From positions 1 to 64,000 of the forward strand of contig NZ_JAIOUB010000002.1 in the NCBI RefSeq assembly GCF_019931215.1: a stretch of DNA of 64,000 bases, in the 5' to 3' direction. The notes under the pieces were generated by a model. The model was given only the letters and a program-made list of their open reading frames with translations. It was not told the origin of the DNA and made no database searches. Of the stretch, positions 59,240-64,000 are shown piece after piece. Numbering within the stretch: the first letter of the stretch is position 1; every line of letters begins with the position of its first letter. The DNA is from Alcanivorax limicola (lineage in GTDB: Bacteria; Pseudomonadota; Gammaproteobacteria; Pseudomonadales; Alcanivoracaceae). Position numbers and translations under genes: made by a program.

Positions 59240-60535
59240 ATGGCCCAGAACAAGGCTTACCTATCCAGAATTTTCGCAGCCCTGCTGCCCCTGGCTGCAT
59301 TCAACCCGGCTGCCGCGCTGCTCGAGCTGGATGACAGCGAGCTCCGTGGCGTCCAGGGGCAGGGACTGTTTGTCGCCGACATGATTCGGGGAGATGAGTT
59401 GGCAGGCCCCAATGATTACTCCACACCTTTCAATTTCTACCGCATCGGCATGGACGGCGAGATGCAGATGAACCTCAACATGTCCAAGCTGCAGCTGGGT
59501 TGCGGTGGCATCAACGACCACCTGTCTGGTCATGCCGGCTGCGACATCGATATCGACTATGTCAGCATGATGGGGCGAAACGGATACCAGGCCGGCGACC
59601 CGCAAAGCCCCATGATACTGGACCGCCCCTATATTGAACTGGCCATAAAAAATGATGGTACCCCGCATCGGGAAGTGGTCGGCATCAAGATTGGCGCCGC
59701 CATGGTGGACGGCTTCATGAGCACCGGGCGCCGCTACTATCAGGGCCAGATCAATGAAGAAAATACCGGCTTCGCCAGCCAATGCACCCCGGGGGCGAGC
59801 ATCGGCACTGGTGTCGTGGGTTGCCACTCGGGCCTGAACAGTGTCAGTGGTTTTCTGGGCACGGACCTGTCGTTAACCATGCGAGTGCAGGCCGCCGTAT
59901 GCGCGGGCATTACCATTGGAAGCACCTGTTTGGCTCCGCGCATACCTCTTGATGCCTGGGGCTGCACAGGTCGAGTCAGCCCCGGCCTGGAGGGAAGCTG
60001 CGGCAATGCACAACAGGACTCTGTATTTGTCGATATTGCGGGCACCAGAATGCAGACGCTGGGACTCAGGTCAGCCGAGCTGACCATCAACTTGCTGGGG
60101 ATCCTGGATCTGGATGTCTTTGCGTCTCTGCTCACCGATGCCCGCAGCATTCATGGCCTGGCCTTTGAAAGCACCAGTGACTTCTTCCTTTCCTTCCAGC
60201 GCGAACCTGTTTCGTATCCGCGATACAGCAAGCAAACGCCTCGCGAAGACTTCATCGATGCCGGCACTTTCGGCAGCGCTTTTGACGCATGCGCCACCAA
60301 TAACATGGCAACGTCGCGCTGCAACAGCGGTTACGCCGTGCCAGCAAATACCGGTTGGTGGATGAATGCGCCAAGCGCGCGGCTGCTGGATGTACGGAAT
60401 GATCAATTGAACCTGGGCAACATCAGCTTGACTCAGGCCATCAGCCTGCTCGGTGCGCCGGGGCATTTGATATCCAACCCTGAATTCCAGCTGCATCCGT
60501 CCCAGAACTGCTACGGAAGCAGCACTTTCTGCTAG
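59240..60535 (+). CDS. Exported envelope protein with the shared N-terminal motif
   Basis: A 431-aa protein. Signal peptide ending AAFNPAAA, then LELDDSELRGVQGQGLFVAD, the shared motif. Repeated short polar beta segments and several paired cysteines (QLGCGGINDH, AGCDIDIDY, SQCTPGASIG, CSRCN-like) suggest a disulfide-bonded extracytoplasmic protein. It lies 11 bases after the previous gene. No enzyme motif seen; a structural surface or pilus-associated role is possible. Confidence 0.68.
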   Translation: MAQNKAYLSRIFAALLPLAAFNPAAALLELDDSELRGVQGQGLFVADMIRGDELAGPNDYSTPFNFYRIGMDGEMQMNLNMSKLQLGCGGINDHLSGHAGCDIDIDYVSMMGRNGYQAGDPQSPMILDRPYIELAIKNDGTPHREVVGIKIGAAMVDGFMSTGRRYYQGQINEENTGFASQCTPGASIGTGVVGCHSGLNSVSGFLGTDLSLTMRVQAAVCAGITIGSTCLAPRIPLDAWGCTGRVSPGLEGSCGNAQQDSVFVDIAGTRMQTLGLRSAELTINLLGILDLDVFASLLTDARSIHGLAFESTSDFFLSFQREPVSYPRYSKQTPREDFIDAGTFGSAFDACATNNMATSRCNSGYAVPANTGWWMNAPSARLLDVRNDQLNLGNISLTQAISLLGAPGHLISNPEFQLHPSQNCYGSSTFC

Positions 60536-60544
60536 GAGAAGATC

Positions 60545-61189
60545 ATGAAATGGCGCCATGCTTTTCTCTTTTTTTTCACCGCGCTCGGCTCGTCAGCCTG
60601 GGCGGAGTCGCTGCAGCCGCTTACTGAAGCCGAGATGGGCGATATCAGCGGCCAGAACGCCATTGAGCTTTCTCTCAAGCTGCACAACAACATCGAGTTG
60701 AAGAACGACCTGCACGAGGGGCTGGCGCACTGCTACAGCCCGGGTAGCTACAACCCTTGCCGCCTGGCACTGGAGTTCGCCGGCCACGAAGGCTACTGGC
60801 TGGTAATGAAGGAGTTCTACGGCTATCTCCAGCTGGATGGTATTCGGCTGGAGGCCAACACCCTGCCCACCGCCAATACCGCTTACCATGACGAAGACCG
60901 CTTCAAACGCATTGATGGCCAGTGCATGGTCGAGCACTGCGACCCCGGCGGCCTGGCCTATATCGATATGAGCTACCCGGACAACAAGGGTCCGGGCCAG
61001 TATCTGGATATGCAGACCTTCATGAACGTCGGGCGCATGTCGGTAGAGCAGGATGAGGCGGGCGTCCCCGGTTATCTCCTGGAAAACCAGACCGGTGTCG
61101 CCAACGCCTTTCGTATCAGCGACAGTAGCGGCCCCAACGCCAACCATCAGGTCCGCTTCGACGGGAGGGCGCTGATCTATGGCTTCTGA
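60545..61189 (+). CDS. Exported envelope protein with the shared N-terminal motif
   Basis: A 214-aa protein with an AGGAGA site that overlaps the preceding stop. Signal peptide MKWRHAFLFFFTALGSSAWA, then LQPLTEAEMGDISGQNAIEL. A cysteine pair (HCYSPGSYNPC) and a second pair (CMVEHC) lie in the mature part. Its end overlaps the next gene by 11 bases. Unknown function, same envelope operon. Confidence 0.68.
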   Translation: MKWRHAFLFFFTALGSSAWAESLQPLTEAEMGDISGQNAIELSLKLHNNIELKNDLHEGLAHCYSPGSYNPCRLALEFAGHEGYWLVMKEFYGYLQLDGIRLEANTLPTANTAYHDEDRFKRIDGQCMVEHCDPGGLAYIDMSYPDNKGPGQYLDMQTFMNVGRMSVEQDEAGVPGYLLENQTGVANAFRISDSSGPNANHQVRFDGRALIYGF

Positions 61190-63308
61190 CCGCTATGCCG
61201 CGCTGCTCTGCCTGTTGGTACCCGCTTCGGCGCTGGCCATGACCGAGCTGGACGACAGCGCGCTCGCCGCCGTGAACGGTCGCGACGGTATTGCGCTGGA
61301 ATTCGAGAGCACAAACGGCATTGGCGCACAGGAAATCCGCTGGGAAACTGACGGCGGCGCGGCGGCGACCGATAACAGGGGTGCCGACACCCTGTTCCGC
61401 GATGTGGTCTGGATGGGTGATGGCGGGCCGATGCAGGCGTCCCTGATTCTGGATCTGGGCACCAACCAGGACGGCGTGCCGATGGTCGGCATTGTCTACG
61501 AATGGCAGCCCGGTTTTTATGGTATCGGTGCCATGACGCTGGATACCGACACCTATGATTACAGCGACCATTCGCTGGGCCAGCTGGGCGTCTGGTCCGA
61601 GGGCCACTTCAACATGGTCAATCATGGTGTGTTCAGCACCAGCGAGGATGCCCGCGCCCAACTCGACTTCAGCCTGTATGGCGATCTGATCATTCGCCAG
61701 GGCGATCCCGGTACGCCGGAGTTTAGCCTGGGCAATCTTACCTTCGAGAATCGTTTCAGCACCGGCGTCAACGACGGCCATGCTCCCGGGTTCGGCGTGG
61801 TCGGTATCGACCAGGATGGTTTGCTGATCAAGGCCGACCACACCTGGACACATCTCGAGTTTGATCTGATGTACAAGGAAAACCCCGACGCCAGCGGCAG
61901 GGGATTTGACCGGGAGGAGCGCAGCCCGATTCTGCGCGCGGGATGGATCGGGGGGCTGGACAATGCCTCCTTCCAGCTGATGTCCGGCGGCGTCGGCTAT
62001 GCCGAGGACGCGAACTTTTACTACCATGACCAGGATCGCTCCCAGGGGCTGACGTTCCGCGCTGGCTGGGATTTTGCCAGCGACTTCAACGTTCAGCTGG
62101 GCCATGCCGACGACACCCATGGCACGCTGCTGCGCCTGGGCGACTGGCGGCGACTGGGTGACGGCCACCCGAATGCCACCGGCACCATGTTCGGCATGGA
62201 TGTGATCCTGGACGTGCTGCAAAACAACCATGGACCGGGCGGGCTGTGCTTCGGCAGCAGCATCACCGGGGGGATGCCCACGTCGTCACACTGCACAGCC
62301 AACGGCGGCCAGTTCTACAACACCCGCGTGCCCGCAGGGGACGCAGGCTTCGCCCTCTTGCTGCGTGATGGTCACCTGCATGGTTACAGCAACCGCCTGA
62401 GCGTGGTGAACCCGAGTAGCAATACCGAGAGCCATTATGATTTCGGCCTGGGCCTGACCTTCGGCCAGCTCGACGCCGATATCATCCTGTACCCTCGCGG
62501 CCTGAACGGCAGCACTGAAGGCCTTAAACTCGACACCACACTGATGATTACCTCGCCCGGCTTCTGGGATGCCGCACATAGCGACAACACTGCAGAGCGC
62601 GAGAACGCCTCACAGCACTGGTACAACAACTCCCACCTGCTGCTGGCCAACACCGACGAGAACTCCCGTGTGGCTGTAGGGTTGCTCAACTACGACATGC
62701 TGTGGCAAACCCGGGATCTCCATCTGCGCATCGGCGACGAAGATCCGGTGTTCAGTGACATGCGCAGTGGCATCATGCTCACCTCCGATACCCGCGCGCA
62801 GTATTTCATTCGCGGCATGCTCGGCGGCGGCCACCTGGAAGACCTTGGCCCCGGGAAAACCTCCAATGTGGCCCTGATGCAGTTCAACCTTGATACCAAC
62901 CGCTACCGTTTTGTGCTGTACCCGGAAAGTGTGGCCACCGAGATCGGTGGCAACATCGTTGATCTGGCCTCCGTGGGATTCGAGGGCTTTTTCGAGCTGA
63001 ACGGTGACGCCTTCCTGACACTGGCGGAAGCGTCAATGCCGCAGGCCGCATTCCGTCTCTTTAACGTGGAAGGCTCGCTGGGCTGGCGCGATGGCCATGT
63101 GGTCGTCAAATCCGCTGACCAGCATGACGATGGCAGGCCCAGCCTGACCATCAGAAATCAGTTACTTCTGGGCGAAGACGTGAACTTCGGCGGCGGCCCC
63201 GGCAATCCGCTGGTTGGCGACCTGGGTTTTGGCGATAACCACTACGGCCGCATCGCCATGCCCGGTGGCACCTGGCACAGCGAAATCATGGTACGCGTGG
63301 CACAGTAA
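61179..63308 (+). CDS. Large exported envelope protein with the shared N-terminal motif
   Basis: A 709-aa protein. Signal peptide MASDRYAALLCLLVPASALA, then TELDDSALAAVNGRDGIALEFE. Alternating hydrophobic/polar strands throughout, with many D-G-N turns, fit a large beta-structured surface or outer-membrane protein. It is the last and longest member of the five-gene operon and overlaps the preceding gene. It ends one base from the convergent PepSY-type gene, with no terminator hairpin visible between them. Confidence 0.68.
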   Translation: MASDRYAALLCLLVPASALAMTELDDSALAAVNGRDGIALEFESTNGIGAQEIRWETDGGAAATDNRGADTLFRDVVWMGDGGPMQASLILDLGTNQDGVPMVGIVYEWQPGFYGIGAMTLDTDTYDYSDHSLGQLGVWSEGHFNMVNHGVFSTSEDARAQLDFSLYGDLIIRQGDPGTPEFSLGNLTFENRFSTGVNDGHAPGFGVVGIDQDGLLIKADHTWTHLEFDLMYKENPDASGRGFDREERSPILRAGWIGGLDNASFQLMSGGVGYAEDANFYYHDQDRSQGLTFRAGWDFASDFNVQLGHADDTHGTLLRLGDWRRLGDGHPNATGTMFGMDVILDVLQNNHGPGGLCFGSSITGGMPTSSHCTANGGQFYNTRVPAGDAGFALLLRDGHLHGYSNRLSVVNPSSNTESHYDFGLGLTFGQLDADIILYPRGLNGSTEGLKLDTTLMITSPGFWDAAHSDNTAERENASQHWYNNSHLLLANTDENSRVAVGLLNYDMLWQTRDLHLRIGDEDPVFSDMRSGIMLTSDTRAQYFIRGMLGGGHLEDLGPGKTSNVALMQFNLDTNRYRFVLYPESVATEIGGNIVDLASVGFEGFFELNGDAFLTLAEASMPQAAFRLFNVEGSLGWRDGHVVVKSADQHDDGRPSLTIRNQLLLGEDVNFGGGPGNPLVGDLGFGDNHYGRIAMPGGTWHSEIMVRVAQ

Positions 63309-63309
63309 C

Positions 63310-64000
63310 TTACCGTTTGCGCACTCGCCCCAACCAGGTCCAGGCGCCGCTCAAGGCCAGCAGCCCCATCAGTATGGCGGCAGCATTCACCGCCCAGACA
63401 CCGGCGCGACCGAAAAGGCGACCACTGTGCAGATCCAGCACCACCCGCTCGCGGCTGATGCCGGGCAAAGGCGCACCCTGCGCCAGCTGTTCGCGCAAGG
63501 CATCGGGTAGCGATGCTTCCTGAGCCCATTCGACGTCATCCGGGGAGCGTTCACGCCATGCTCCGGCGAGAGCATCGAATTCATGCAGCCCGGCGCGGGT
63601 CGCCACCAACAAGTGTCCGGCCTCATCCGTTCCCAGACGCCGCCCCTGCGCTGGCGCACCGCTCATCATCTCAATCAGCGCAGCGTCATCGCCCAGCAAG
63701 ATCAACGTTTCGCCACACAGTGCAGCAACCAGACTCTGGTAGCGCACCGCACCCACCAGCGTGTCGGCACAACGCGTAACCACCTCGGCATTAAAGCGCA
63801 GACGGCCGCCCTGCTGCGTCAGCCAGTGATCGCCAACACGGTACCCGGCTACCGGCACATCGGGGGGCACGCCATAGAGTGCCGATAGCAGACGCGCCTG
63901 TACCGGCTCATGCTGCCAGCCTCGCACTTCGCTGACGCTGATCAGCACGCCGGTAATGACCAGAAACAGAATCGGCAACAGCAACAACAGCCCCAGCCAG
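63310..64000 (-). CDS. PepSY-type membrane protein, partial (runs off the right edge)
   Basis: At least 230 residues, open to the window end. Two transmembrane segments are visible, an N-terminal one (LLLLLPILFLVITGVLISV) and a C-terminal one (GVWAVNAAAILMGLLALSGAWTWL), flanking a ~180-residue periplasmic part. The tail VVLDLHSGRLFGRAGVWAVNAAAILMGLLALSG is characteristic of PepSY-associated transmembrane proteins. The true N-terminus lies beyond base 64000. Neighbours beyond the edge cannot be judged, though such proteins are often linked to iron uptake or redox functions. Confidence 0.7.
   Translation of the reverse strand, partial: WLGLLLLLPILFLVITGVLISVSEVRGWQHEPVQARLLSALYGVPPDVPVAGYRVGDHWLTQQGGRLRFNAEVVTRCADTLVGAVRYQSLVAALCGETLILLGDDAALIEMMSGAPAQGRRLGTDEAGHLLVATRAGLHEFDALAGAWRERSPDDVEWAQEASLPDALREQLAQGAPLPGISRERVVLDLHSGRLFGRAGVWAVNAAAILMGLLALSGAWTWLGRVRKR

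Overview
The window is chromosomal DNA of a free-living gammaproteobacterium. The gene set (pta-ackA, glnK-amtB, ubiK, comM/yifB, an MpaB-type oxygenase, a 4-hydroxyacyl-CoA-type catabolic operon and envelope proteins resembling the FilF/DUF6160 group) recalls marine Alcanivorax-like bacteria. That placement is inference, because there is no rRNA or other decisive marker. No tRNA, rRNA, CRISPR array or intact insertion sequence was seen.

Left 37 kb (minus strand): a giant polymorphic-toxin locus read right to left. It starts with a 129-aa exported protein (37043-36654) and a 6,346-aa Sec-exported protein (36579-17539). The giant carries a zinc-protease-like HEVLH motif, an alpha/alpha-toroid with QW-type repeats, CARDB domains, beta-propeller segments and long stretches of Ig and fibronectin-III domains. 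A 3,103-aa Rhs/YD-repeat protein with its own signal peptide follows (17512-8201), then its overlapping immunity gene (8201-7923). Behind it lies a series of displaced toxin-tip/immunity modules: an HNH/WHH nuclease tip plus immunity; an Rhs-core fragment with a second WHH tip plus a SUKH immunity protein; an Rhs-core fragment with an RNase-like tip plus a 70-aa immunity protein; and an ADP-ribosyltransferase-like tip plus a zinc-ribbon protein. Another Rhs-core fragment runs off the left edge. There is no PAAR, VgrG or other type VI component here, and the toxin appears to use Sec. The main Rhs gene lacks, in frame, the 368 codons of conserved core that two downstream fragments still carry.

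Middle (37.3-50.5 kb): housekeeping and transport genes. These are ackA-pta (acetate/acetyl phosphate), a strong bidirectional terminator, glnK-amtB (ammonium uptake), ubiK, an ankyrin-repeat membrane protein, a TetR-MFP-RND efflux operon that probably regulates itself, and yifB/comM.

Right (50.5-64 kb): an MpaB-type oxygenase is divergent from its TetR regulator across a clear palindromic operator. Next is a minus-strand catabolic operon (SDR, acyl-CoA dehydrogenase, APH-type kinase, DUF6285 partner) whose composition matches the 4-hydroxyacyl-CoA/levulinate (lva) route of Pseudomonas putida, preceded by an AraC regulator. Divergent from that regulator is a tightly packed plus-strand operon of five exported proteins that share a short motif after the signal peptide; the first is a mini-protein of only 51-63 aa. 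A PepSY-type membrane protein runs off the right edge.
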